From: an uncultured Collinsella sp.
GTDB lineage: Bacteria; Actinomycetota; Coriobacteriia; Coriobacteriales; Coriobacteriaceae
NCBI GenBank assembly: GCA_937950415.1
Contig: CALFDL010000036.1
Span: 1-26,317 of the forward strand
DNA: 26,317 bases
Direction of reading: 5' to 3'
The translations under genes and the position numbers were made by a program. Of this stretch, positions 14,782 to 24,802 are shown one piece after another (positions within the stretch are counted from its first letter, which is position 1; every line of letters starts with the position of its first letter). The notes below the pieces were generated by a model that saw only the letters and a list, made by a program, of their open reading frames with translations, had not been told where the DNA came from and ran no database searches.

Positions 14782-14818
14782 AAAAAACAGGGGCGTCCTC
14801 AAAGAGGACGCCCCTGTT
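14782..14818 (-). terminator. Intrinsic terminator of the transketolase operon
   Basis: On the minus strand AACAGGGGCGTCCTC-TTT-GAGGACGCCCCTGTT is a perfect 15-bp stem followed by T-run 14782-14787. It is the strongest terminator in the window. Confidence 0.95.
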
Positions 14819-14864
14819 ATGGATTGCATACGGTTGCTGAAGCGATACTTTGCCTCGTCTTGCC

Positions 14865-15806
14865 TTATGCCAAGAACTCCTTGGTGGTCGCCACGATGTT
14901 GGCGGCGTCCAGGCCGTACTTGTGCAGGAGCTCGGCACCCGGGCCGGACTCGCCGAAGGTGTCGTTGACGCCGATCTTCTTGAGCGGCGTCGGGCACTGC
15001 TCGCAGAGCACGTCGGCGACGGCGCTGCCCAGGCCACCGATCACAGAGTGCTCCTCGACGGTCACGACGTGGCCGGTCTTGGTGGCGCTCTTGACGATCA
15101 GGTCGGCATCGATGGGCTTGATGGTGTGCATGTTGATGACCTCGGCGTCGATGCCCTCGGCAGCGAGCTGCTCGGCGGCCTCGAGAGCCTCGCCGACCAT
15201 CAGGCCGCAGGCGATGATGGTGACGTCGGCGCCCTCGCGCATGACAATGCCCTTACCCAACTCGAAGTTGTAGGTCTCGGGGTCGTTGATAACCGGCGAG
15301 GCCAAACGAGCGAAGCGCATGTACACCGGACCGTCGCACTCGTAGGCGGCGCGCGTCACGGCGCGGGCCTCGACGTCGTCGGCGGGAACGATAACGGTCA
15401 TGCCGGGGATGACGCGCATCAGGGCGATATCCTCGCAGCACTGATGCGTAGCGCCGTCCTCGCCCACCGAAATACCGGCGTGCGTGGCGCCGATCTTGAC
15501 GTTGAGGTGCGGGTAGCCGATGGAGTTACGGACCTGCTCAAAGGCGCGACCAGCGGCGAACATGGCAAAGGTGCTCGCAAAGGCAACGCGACCGGTGGTT
15601 GCGATACCGGCGGCAACACCCATCAGGTTGCTCTCGGCAATGCCCACATCGAAGAAGCGATCGGGGCAAGCGGCCTTAAACTTGCCGGTCTGCGTGGCGG
15701 CGGCTAGGTCGGCGTCGAGGACCACAAAGTCATCGTGCTCGTTGGCGAGCTCGACGAGGGCCTCGCCGTAGCTTACGCGCGTGGCGATTTTTTTGACGTC
15801 TGCCAT
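14865..15806 (-). CDS. Transketolase C-terminal subunit (313 aa)
   Basis: This is the second half of a split transketolase: the pyrimidine-binding domain (IATRVSYGEALVELA... VVLDADLAAATQTGKF... FDVGIAESNLMGVAAGIA, whose Glu activates the ThDP cofactor) followed by the transketolase C domain (AEVINMHTIKPIDADLI... VTVEEHSVIGGLG). Length is typical of archaeal and Gram-positive split forms. The start is ATG 15806, one base after the stop of the N subunit, with an AGGAG-like site inside the end of that gene. The two subunits should form one enzyme of the non-oxidative pentose phosphate pathway. A longer in-frame start at 15863 lies inside the N-subunit gene and is rejected. Confidence 0.93.
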   Translation of the reverse strand: MADVKKIATRVSYGEALVELANEHDDFVVLDADLAAATQTGKFKAACPDRFFDVGIAESNLMGVAAGIATTGRVAFASTFAMFAAGRAFEQVRNSIGYPHLNVKIGATHAGISVGEDGATHQCCEDIALMRVIPGMTVIVPADDVEARAVTRAAYECDGPVYMRFARLASPVINDPETYNFELGKGIVMREGADVTIIACGLMVGEALEAAEQLAAEGIDAEVINMHTIKPIDADLIVKSATKTGHVVTVEEHSVIGGLGSAVADVLCEQCPTPLKKIGVNDTFGESGPGAELLHKYGLDAANIVATTKEFLA

Positions 15807-15807
15807 C

Positions 15808-16638
15808 CTAGAGCTCCTCTCCGGCGGCCGTGAGCTCTGCCATGGCCTGCTCAAACTGTTCATCGTTGGGGGCCTTGCCGTGCCAACCCACCTGGTTCTC
15901 CATGAAGGACACGCCCTTGCCCTTCAGGGTCTCGGCGATAATGGCGGTCGGCTGACCTTTGGTGGCGCGGGCCTCGGCAAAGGCGGCGCGGATCTGGTCG
16001 AAATCGTTGCCGTCGGCAAGCTCCACCACGTGGAACTTGAAGGCGCGGAACTTGTCGGCGAGCGGCATGGGGTCGTTGACCTCCTCGACGGGACCGTCGA
16101 TCTGCAGGCCGTTGTGGTCGACGATCACGCAGAGGTTATCGAGCTGCTGGTTGCCGGCAAACATGGCAGCCTCCCAGACCTGGCCCTCCTCGCTCTCGCC
16201 ATCGCCCAGCAGGGCGTAGGTGCGATAGTCGTCGCCCCAGTGCTTGGCGGCAACGGCCATGCCCACGGCGGCGGAGATGCCCTGGCCGAGTGAACCGGTG
16301 GACATGTCAACGCCCGGAGTGTCGTTCATGTTGGGATGGCCCTGCAGGTGGCTGCCGATGTGGCGCAGCGTCTCAAGATCCTCCTTGGGGAAGAACCCAC
16401 GCTCGGCGAGCACGGCGTACAGACCCGGAGCGCAATGGCCCTTGGAAAGCACAAAGCGATCGCGGTCGGCCTTGCGGGGATCGGCCGGGTCGACGTTCAT
16501 TTCCTCAAAGTACAGATAGGTCATGATGTCGGCAGCGCCGAGCGAACCGCCCGGATGGCCGGACTTGGCAGCGTGCACGCCGGTGACGATGCCCTTCCTT
16601 ACCTCGTTGGCAACCTTTTTGAGCTCTTCGTCGCTCAT
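15808..16638 (-). CDS. Transketolase N-terminal subunit (276 aa)
   Basis: This is the ThDP pyrophosphate-binding half of transketolase. AAKSGHPGGSLGAADIM, DRFVLSKGHCAPGLYAVL and GSLGQGISAAVGMA precede the metal/ThDP motif LLGDGESEEGQVWEAAMFAG, which ends near IVDHNGLQIDG. It lacks the two C-terminal domains, which are supplied by the next gene. It is first in a two-gene operon. ATG 16638 has an AAGGAAGG-like site at 16643-16650. Upstream an imperfect inverted repeat CTGGAAA/TTTACCAG (16730-16736, 16745-16752) next to a possible -10 CATAAT (16724-16729) may be its control region. Confidence 0.93.
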   Translation of the reverse strand: MSDEELKKVANEVRKGIVTGVHAAKSGHPGGSLGAADIMTYLYFEEMNVDPADPRKADRDRFVLSKGHCAPGLYAVLAERGFFPKEDLETLRHIGSHLQGHPNMNDTPGVDMSTGSLGQGISAAVGMAVAAKHWGDDYRTYALLGDGESEEGQVWEAAMFAGNQQLDNLCVIVDHNGLQIDGPVEEVNDPMPLADKFRAFKFHVVELADGNDFDQIRAAFAEARATKGQPTAIIAETLKGKGVSFMENQVGWHGKAPNDEQFEQAMAELTAAGEEL

Positions 16639-16723
16639 TGTGCCTTCCTTTCATCCTCATAAGACAAAATGCGCACGGCACGGAAGGTCGTCCCAACCCA
16701 GCCGCGATGCACGTACGTCCTTC

Positions 16724-16752
16724 ATTATGCTGGAAACTGATGGCTTTACCAG
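16724..16752 (-). promoter_or_regulatory. Possible control region of the transketolase operon
   Basis: A CATAAT-type -10 (minus strand, 16724-16729) adjoins the inverted repeat CTGGAAA (16730-16736) / TTTACCAG (16745-16752), about 85 bp before the gene. No strong -35 is visible. The rest of the 16639-16845 gap shows nothing clear. Confidence 0.3.
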
Positions 16753-16845
16753 ACTTTTTATCATTTTTTGAGCAATTGAGCAGGCAGAACCGCTGATGAA
16801 ACGGTTTATCAATGTGAACGTCTTTTGGATGGAACGCAGTCGACC

Positions 16846-17736
16846 CTACGCGCTAATGTCCTTGAATCCCTCGCCGAAGGCTTCCGTAACGTCAGCGACC
16901 GTCACAATGGCGTGAGGATCGCGCTCGCGCACGATCGTCTTGAGGGTATTGAGCTCTCGACGGCTCACGATGACCATGATCACCGGCTTCTCGGCGCCCG
17001 AATACATGCCGGTCGCCTTTAATTTGGTGCAGCCGCGGCCCAGACCATACATGATGTCGGCCGCGATATCGGGGAAGTTGTCCGAGATGATGAGTACCAT
17101 ACGACGCTTGTTGCCGCCATCGACCACCGCATCGATCACATAGCCGCTAATCACCATCGAAAGTCCTGCGTACAGGGCATTTTCGAGCGAGAAGACCGGA
17201 GCCGATGCCGCGCATACGGCAACATCGATTGCCATAACGGTCGAGCCCACCGGCAGCGAGGTGTTACGCGAGATGATCTGGCCAATCGTGTCCGAGCCGC
17301 CGGTGTTGGCGCCGGCACGCAACACCATGCCGTAACCGATGCCCGTAATAATGCCGCCCCACATGGCGGGAAGCATCAGGTCCGCATGCGCCAGAGGTGC
17401 TACAAACGGGGCGAACAGGTCGGTAAAGAAGCCCAGCAGCACAAAGCCCGTCGCCGTCTGCACTACGTAGAACATGCCGCCCTCGCGCATGACGACCAGC
17501 AACAGCAAGGCGTTCATCACGATCGTCTGAATACCAACGGGAAGCGACACGCCTCGCGCCGCGCCGACCGCCTGGATAATGGTGGCAAGGCCCGTAACGC
17601 CACCGGCAGCAAGGCCGTTGGGAATCAAAAACAGGTCGGTCGCAATAGCGGCCAGAGCGCACCCCAGCATAATCTGGGGCAGGTCGTGAAAGAAGTTCAT
17701 CGATAGAATGCGCTTGATGTCCAGACGATATGCCAT
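16846..17736 (-). CDS. YitT-family membrane protein (DUF161/DUF2179), 296 aa
   Basis: The N-terminal ~200 residues form about five to six membrane segments with the family motifs LFLIPNGLAAGGVTGLATII, GGIITGIGYGMVLRAGANTGG and SDTIGQII. The last ~85 residues are the soluble DUF2179 domain (VLIISDNFPDIAADIMYGLGRG... then VIMVIVSRRELNTLKTIV). The function of the family is not established. Length and order are normal. The start is ATG 17736 behind GGGAGG at 17741-17747. A terminator hairpin lies immediately upstream of that site, so there is no room for a promoter between them. Transcription must read through from prfB or start upstream of the hairpin. Confidence 0.88.
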   Translation of the reverse strand: MAYRLDIKRILSMNFFHDLPQIMLGCALAAIATDLFLIPNGLAAGGVTGLATIIQAVGAARGVSLPVGIQTIVMNALLLLVVMREGGMFYVVQTATGFVLLGFFTDLFAPFVAPLAHADLMLPAMWGGIITGIGYGMVLRAGANTGGSDTIGQIISRNTSLPVGSTVMAIDVAVCAASAPVFSLENALYAGLSMVISGYVIDAVVDGGNKRRMVLIISDNFPDIAADIMYGLGRGCTKLKATGMYSGAEKPVIMVIVSRRELNTLKTIVRERDPHAIVTVADVTEAFGEGFKDISA

Positions 17737-17748
17737 GCTACCTCCCTC

Positions 17749-17776
17749 AAAAAAGCGCACCCAAACGGATGCGCTT
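17749..17776 (-). terminator. Intrinsic terminator between prfB and the YitT gene, against its RBS
   Basis: On the minus strand AAGCGCATCC-GTTT-GGGTGCGCTT has a 10-bp stem with one G-U pair and is followed by T-run 17749-17754. It ends 2 bp before the ribosome binding site of the YitT-family gene. It is either the terminator of prfB with read-through or a leader attenuator. Confidence 0.82.
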
Positions 17777-17816
17777 CGAACTTCTTGCTGTATTCGATTC
17801 TACCGATTCGCCGAAC

Positions 17817-17907
17817 AAAAACCACCCCTGCGCAGGGTTTGCTTTGGATGCAAAACCACCCTGCTCGGAGGGTTTTATCCATTTCCACATAAACCGGGCG
17901 GTTTATG
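17817..17907. repeat. Three tandem AAACC...GGTTT hairpins downstream of prfB
   Basis: Hairpin 1 (17817-17840) and hairpin 2 (17852-17876) are near-copies of each other, with AAAACCACCC and GGGTTT sides. Hairpin 3 (17888-17907) is a perfect 9-bp stem CATAAACCG/CGGTTTATG that contains the prfB stop codon. Read on the minus strand, hairpins 1 and 2 end in GGTTTTT-like runs and could act as weak terminators. Confidence 0.6.
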
Positions 17908-19050
17908 CAGATGGAATCTCCGCGTCAGCGTTGCCAGTGGCCCAGCGATGGTAGCCAATAACAAACGGGTCCAAGTCGCCATCGTCAAGAACGGCCTCGA
18001 CATTGCTGGTCTCCACACCCGAGCGCAGATCCTTGACCATCTGGTACGGGTAGAGCACGTAGCTGCGAATCTGGTTGCCAAAACCGATCGTGGTTTTGGG
18101 TCCGCGAATCTCATCGAGCGCCTCGGCGCGCTTCTCGAGCTCAATCTCGTACAGGCGAGCCTTGAGGATCTGCATGCACGCGGCCTTGTTCTGGATCTGG
18201 CTGCGCTCGTTTTGGCAGGTGACCACAATGCCGCTGGGGAAATGCGTCACGCGCACGGCGGAGTCGGTGGTGTTGACGCCCTGACCGCCCGGGCCGCTCG
18301 CGTGGTACACGTCCACGCGGATGTCATCGGGACTAATCTCGATGTCGATATCATCGGGTAGCACAGGGATGACCTCGACGCCAGCGAACGTGGTCTGGCG
18401 GCGCTTCTTGTCGTCGGTGGGGCTAATGCGCACCAAGCGGTGGACGCCGGCCTCGGCGCGCAGCATGCCAAATGCGTCCTTGCCCTCGACGGTAAAGGTC
18501 GCGCGGTCGATGCCGATGACCTCGGCTGCGGGACAGTCGTTGATGGTGACCTTCCAGCCGCGACGCTGGCAGTACTTCATGTACATCTTAAAGAGCATGA
18601 AGGTCCAGTCCTGGGCCTCCAGACCACCCTGTCCGGGCTTGATGGTCACAATGGCATCGCCGTGATCGAACTCACCGGTAAACCAGCTCGAAAGCTCAAG
18701 CTCATCGATGGCACGGGCCAGGCGCTCAGCCGTGGCTGTAGCCTCCTCGCGAAGGGCGGCGGCATCGGGGTCATCCCCCATCTCCTCGGCAAGCTCCAGC
18801 GCGGCGCGGGCATCGGAAAGCTCGCCGCGCGCGGTGTCCACGGCAGCGATATCTTCCTTGGTGCGCGCGATCTCCTCCATGGTGGCACGGGCGGCGTCGG
18901 CGTCATCCCAAAAGCCAGGGGCGACACTTTTGGCCTCGAGCTCGGACACGCGGGTACGCTTCTCGTCCAGATGGAGATACGATTCGACCTCACCGAGCCG
19001 GTCCGCAAACGCGTCCAGCTCGGCGGGCGTTACCTCTAAAGCCTCAGCCA

Positions 19051-19051
<1 letters not shown>
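17903..19051 (-). CDS. prfB: Peptide chain release factor 2 (382 aa)
   Basis: RF2 reads UGA and UAA stop codons and triggers peptide release. The N-terminal helical domain leads into the codon-recognition domain. The catalytic GGQ motif (Gly255-Gln257) sits in ASGPGGQGVNTTDSAVR. Two points stand out. First, the frame is continuous: at the place of the usual programmed frameshift (near codon 25, SYLHLDEK) there is no in-frame stop. Second, the stop-codon-recognition tripeptide, normally SPF in RF2, reads Ser210-Pro211-Thr212. The ATG at 19051 overlaps the secA stop codon by one base (TAATG), which implies coupled translation. Confidence 0.95.
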
Positions 19052-21858
<2,807 letters not shown>

Positions 21859-21987
21859 GTGGTTTTCCTTTTTGGCCATCGCCCACGCCGTGCAGCTGCG
21901 GGCGAGTTAAACACAGATGATTGTACTTTAGCCAAACAAGGCGCGGCCTATACGGTCGACCTCGACCGCCACGTAATAACTACGACC

Positions 21988-22027
21988 AACCTGCCAAAAA
22001 GGGACAGGTTTATTTTGGCAGGTTTTA
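21988..22027. repeat. Dispersed palindromic repeat, copy B
   Basis: Perfect 12-bp arms AACCTGCCAAAA (21988-21999) and TTTTGGCAGGTT (22013-22024) enclose AGGGACAGGTTTA. It is nearly identical to copy A at 9862-9900. It lies in the 341-bp gap 21859-22199 between secA and rpmE. That gap also holds the second palindrome (22055-22121) and the rpmE terminator, with the secA promoter presumably on the left side. Confidence 0.8.
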
Positions 22028-22054
22028 TCTGGGCAAACGCCGCCTCTCTGTCAT

Positions 22055-22121
22055 TTGGTGCAAACTAACCTGTCCCCTTCGCACCAATCTGGTGCAATGG
22101 GGACAGGTTGGCTTGCACCAA
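22055..22121. repeat. 67-bp palindrome with 32-bp arms, sharing a core with the dispersed repeat
   Basis: Arms 22055-22086 and 22090-22121 pair at 28 of 32 positions around a 3-nt loop (ATC). Each arm holds AACCTGTCCC or its complement, the same 10-bp core that lies inside copies A and B. It begins 27 bp after copy B. Confidence 0.85.
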
Positions 22122-22163
22122 TAAAAAGAAAAGGGCCGCGCACCCAAATGGATGCACGGCCCT
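22121..22163 (-). terminator. Intrinsic terminator of rpmE
   Basis: On the minus strand AGGGCCGTGCATCC-ATTT-GGGTGCGCGGCCCT forms a 14-bp stem with two G-U pairs, followed by TTTTC and T5. Its first base touches the end of the neighbouring palindrome. Confidence 0.9.
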
Positions 22164-22199
22164 CATGCCATGAATGCGAGTGATTCCGCGGCGAGCTAT

Positions 22200-22625
22200 T
22201 TACTCAGCAGCCTCGGTGGTCTCGGCCTCGGCAGCGGCCTCCTCGACGGGAGCCTCTGCGGGAGCCTCAGCAGCCTGCTTGGCAGCCTCCTCGGCGAACT
22301 TAGCGGCACGCTTAGCCTTCTCGGCAGCCTTAGCCTCAGCGGCGGCCTTGCGAGCGGCCTCGGCCTCAGCAGCCTTGGCAGCCTTGGCAGCCTTGGCCTC
22401 CTCGGCCTTCTTGAGCTGGGCGGCAGCGGCGCCACCGAACTTGTCGGCGAAGCGCTGGACGCGTCCACCGGTGTCGACGAACTTCTGCTGGCCGGTGTAG
22501 AACGGGTGGCACTCGTTGCAAAGCTCGACCTTCATCTCGGACACGGTAGCGTGCGTCTTGAAGGTGTTGCCGCAGGAGCACGTCACCGTGCACTCGACAT
22601 ACTGGGGATGGATACCCTGCTTCAT
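22200..22625 (-). CDS. rpmE: Ribosomal protein bL31 with long C-terminal tail (141 aa)
   Basis: The first ~68 residues are a zinc-binding (C+) L31: MKQGIHPQYVECTVTCSCGN, with cysteines 16, 18, 36 and 39 as zinc ligands, then CHPFYTGQQKFVDTGGRVQRF. Bacterial L31 usually ends here at about 65-75 aa. This one continues for about 70 residues of Ala, Lys and Glu (first KAAKAA-like, then acidic), which should form a long charged helix or stay disordered. Part of the tail is coded by three exact 9-bp tandem repeats (22369-22395). The start is ATG 22625 with AAGGAG at 22633-22638. The leader (22626-22703) has two stem-loops. Confidence 0.93.
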   Translation of the reverse strand: MKQGIHPQYVECTVTCSCGNTFKTHATVSEMKVELCNECHPFYTGQQKFVDTGGRVQRFADKFGGAAAAQLKKAEEAKAAKAAKAAEAEAARKAAAEAKAAEKAKRAAKFAEEAAKQAAEAPAEAPVEEAAAEAETTEAAE

Positions 22626-22647
22626 GGTAGGACTCCTTATTGGTCAG

Positions 22648-22696
22648 GCGCTGGTTACCGATCAGCGCATAAGGCGTCTTGGTTTCCGACCAAGAC
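22648..22696 (-). promoter_or_regulatory. Structured rpmE leader, candidate L31 autoregulatory element
   Basis: Two perfect stem-loops lie in the predicted leader: GTCTTGGT-TTCCG-ACCAAGAC form (22676-22696, 8 bp) and GCGCTG-n9-CAGCGC (22648-22668, 6 bp). The second ends 10 nt before the ribosome binding site. Ribosomal-protein leaders for L31, including a Coriobacteria-specific family, have been described in Rfam. I infer a match from position and structure only. Confidence 0.5.
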
Positions 22697-22709
22697 AACA
22701 AACTCGGCT

Positions 22710-22738
22710 ATGGTACCACGGCGCCGCGCGTCCCACAA
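22710..22738 (-). promoter_or_regulatory. Promoter of rpmE
   Basis: On the minus strand -35 TTGTGG (22733-22738) and -10 TACCAT (22710-22715) are spaced 17 bp apart. The transcript would start near 22703 and include both leader hairpins. Confidence 0.5.
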
Positions 22739-22861
22739 AAGGTTCACGGTCTTTGTGCAACGCGGCGTGGCCAACCGCAGCGGACACGCACCTTGTCGCC
22801 CCTTCGCCCATGTTGCAGACGTGTAACGCCGCTGTAAGCGCACCTCTTTTTGCGCCAGACA

Positions 22862-22884
22862 GGTACAATGATGAACACTGTACC
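22862..22884 (+). promoter_or_regulatory. Possible operator/promoter of the ACT-gltA pair
   Basis: The perfect inverted repeat GGTACA-n11-TGTACC lies 47 bp before the ACT gene. A TACAAT that could be a -10 box (22864-22869) overlaps its left arm. The -35 region is poor, as expected for a regulated promoter. Otherwise the gap 22626-22931 holds only the rpmE promoter and leader. Confidence 0.35.
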
Positions 22885-22931
22885 GTAGCGGAGCGCCCCG
22901 CGCGCGCCGCAACCACGCGAAAGGGTTTCCC

Positions 22932-23219
22932 ATGGCCGAGATCTCGTCCTCCCGTATCGTCATCACCGTCCTTGGCAAGAACCGCCCCGGCATCGTCGCC
23001 GGCGTCACCCGTGTTCTGGGCGAGGCCAACGTCGACATCCGCGACATTACGCAGTCCATTATCGAGGACATCTTCACCATGACCATGCTGGCCGATACCG
23101 CCGAGTCCAAGCTCGACTTCGCCGAGCTGCAGAAGGCGCTGGCCGAGGCCGGCGAGCTTTCGGGCGTCAACGTGTCCATCCAGCGCGAGGACGTCTTCAA
23201 CTTTATGTACCGCCTGTAG
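22932..23219 (+). CDS. ACT-domain protein, UPF0237 family (95 aa)
   Basis: The whole protein is an ACT domain of the UPF0237 type: SSRIVITVLGKNRPGIVAGV, then the LGEANVDIRDITQSIIEDIF strand-helix, with a C-terminal helix and QREDVFNFMYRL. ACT domains bind small ligands, often amino acids, usually as dimers. The ligand is not known for this family. In many Gram-positives the gene precedes a DUF711 gene. Here it precedes citrate synthase with a 77-bp gap, so it may sense a product of the glutamate branch, which is inference. The ATG at 22932 is preceded by AAAGGG. It is the first plus-strand gene after the strand switch. Confidence 0.88.
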   Translation: MAEISSSRIVITVLGKNRPGIVAGVTRVLGEANVDIRDITQSIIEDIFTMTMLADTAESKLDFAELQKALAEAGELSGVNVSIQREDVFNFMYRL

Positions 23220-23296
23220 CGAGCAAGCCGCTGGGGATAGCCTGACGCGCGCATGCCCATGCAAGTCACCCCGATGCGGCCCGGAGAGGAGCGCGC

Positions 23297-24715
23297 ATGG
23301 CCTACGACGCCAAGAAAATCTATTACCGCTTCGATGACCACTTGAGCCGCCTGGTTCTGGATTACGAAGCAAGCCGCCAGATTTCGCCTGAGAGCGAAAG
23401 CCTCTACCACGGCCTGCCGACCGACCCTTATGACGAGGGCCTGTTTGTTGAGCACAATGTCAAGCGCGGCCTGCGCAATGCCGACGGCTCGGGCGTGGTC
23501 GCGGGCCTCACTCGTATCTCGGATGTGCACGGCTACAACAAGGTCGACGGAAAGGTCGTGCCCGACCAGGGCAAGCTCACGCTTCGCGGCTACAGCATCG
23601 AGGACCTGGTCAACAATGCCCAGGCCGAGAATCGCTACGGCTACGAGGAAGTCGCCTATCTGCTTATCACGGGTTCGCTGCCCAACAAGGAAGAGCTCGA
23701 CGGCTTTTGCGAGCGCCTGGGCGCCTTTAGACATCTGAGCGACGAGTACGTTAAAGAGTTCCCTATGACCACGGTGTCGTCGAGCATCATGAACGTGCTC
23801 CAGCGCGCCGTACTGTTGCTCTACGCCTTCGATGCCGAACCAGATGTGATCACGCCCGAGCACGAAATCGACGTCGCCATTTCCATGCTCGCACGTCTCC
23901 CGCGCATCGCCGCCTTCGCACACATGGCATCGGTCGCCAAGCTTCGCGGCTCCGAGGTTCACGTGCCGCACCCCACGCCCGGCCTCTCCACCGCCGAGAC
24001 CATCCTACAGGTCCTACGCGGCGGTATGGCGTTCACCCGCGATGAGGCCATGCTGCTCGACGTGATGCTCATGCTGCATGCAGAGCACGGCGGCGGCAAC
24101 AACTCCACGTTTGCCTGCCGTGTGCTGTCCTCCTCGGCCACCGACCCGTATTCCGCCTACGCCGCGGCTATCGGCTCGCTCAAGGGCCCGCGCCACGGCG
24201 GTGCCAATGCCAAGGTCGTGTCCATGCACGAGGACATCCGCGCGCATGTTTCCAACTGGGAAAACGAGGACGAGGTCGCGGCCTACCTGGGCAAGATCCT
24301 CGACAAGCAGGCCTTCGACGGCACGGGTCTTATCTACGGCATGGGCCACGCTGTCTACACGCTGAGCGACCCGCGCGCCGAGGTCTGCCGTCATTACGCG
24401 CGCTCGCTGGCGGCCAAAAAGGACCTGGGCGAGGAGTTCGCACTCATCGAGCGCATCGAGCGCCTGGCGCCGCAGGTGATGCGCGACCACGGCATGACCA
24501 AGCCCATCTGCGCCAACATCGACCTGTACACAGGCTTTATCTACAAGATGCTCGGCGTACCCGAGACGCTCTTTACGCCGATGTTCGCCGTCGCCCGCAT
24601 GGCCGGCTGGTCGGCACACCGCATGGAAGAGCTCTTCTGCGCGCACCGCATTATTCGCCCGGCCTATCGCCCGGTAATCGAGCCGCTGGACTACAAGCCG
24701 CTTGCCGACCGCTAG
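23297..24715 (+). CDS. gltA: Citrate synthase (472 aa)
   Basis: The enzyme condenses oxaloacetate with acetyl-CoA. The three catalytic residues are visible: His264 in MLHAEHGGGNNSTF, His351 in GMGHAVYTLSDPR and Asp409 in NIDLYTGFIYKML. KGPRHGGAN (about 296-304) is also typical. It is about 40-90 residues longer than most bacterial forms, mainly from an extended N-terminus (residues 1-70) before the GLTRISDVHGY segment. The start ATG 23297 follows GGAGAGGAG (23283-23291). No aconitase or isocitrate dehydrogenase is adjacent, so it probably feeds 2-oxoglutarate and glutamate synthesis rather than a full cycle. A strong terminator follows. Confidence 0.93.
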   Translation: MAYDAKKIYYRFDDHLSRLVLDYEASRQISPESESLYHGLPTDPYDEGLFVEHNVKRGLRNADGSGVVAGLTRISDVHGYNKVDGKVVPDQGKLTLRGYSIEDLVNNAQAENRYGYEEVAYLLITGSLPNKEELDGFCERLGAFRHLSDEYVKEFPMTTVSSSIMNVLQRAVLLLYAFDAEPDVITPEHEIDVAISMLARLPRIAAFAHMASVAKLRGSEVHVPHPTPGLSTAETILQVLRGGMAFTRDEAMLLDVMLMLHAEHGGGNNSTFACRVLSSSATDPYSAYAAAIGSLKGPRHGGANAKVVSMHEDIRAHVSNWENEDEVAAYLGKILDKQAFDGTGLIYGMGHAVYTLSDPRAEVCRHYARSLAAKKDLGEEFALIERIERLAPQVMRDHGMTKPICANIDLYTGFIYKMLGVPETLFTPMFAVARMAGWSAHRMEELFCAHRIIRPAYRPVIEPLDYKPLADR

Positions 24716-24738
24716 CGTGCGAACAGCTATAGACCACG

Positions 24739-24777
24739 AGCGTGGCCAGGGCAACACAGCCCTCGGCCACGCTTTTT
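24739..24777 (+). terminator. Intrinsic terminator after gltA
   Basis: AGCGTGGCC-AGGGC and GCCCT-C-GGCCACGCT pair with one bulge around AACACA, followed by T5 (24773-24777). It separates gltA from the HAD gene. Confidence 0.9.
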
Positions 24778-24802
24778 ATGCCAGTAGAAAGGATCGCAAC
24801 GA

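Noticed and set aside
22655..23971. A 438-codon minus-strand frame over the ACT gene and the 5' part of gltA
   Set aside because: The plus-strand genes here have clear catalytic motifs and ribosome binding sites; the minus frame has none.
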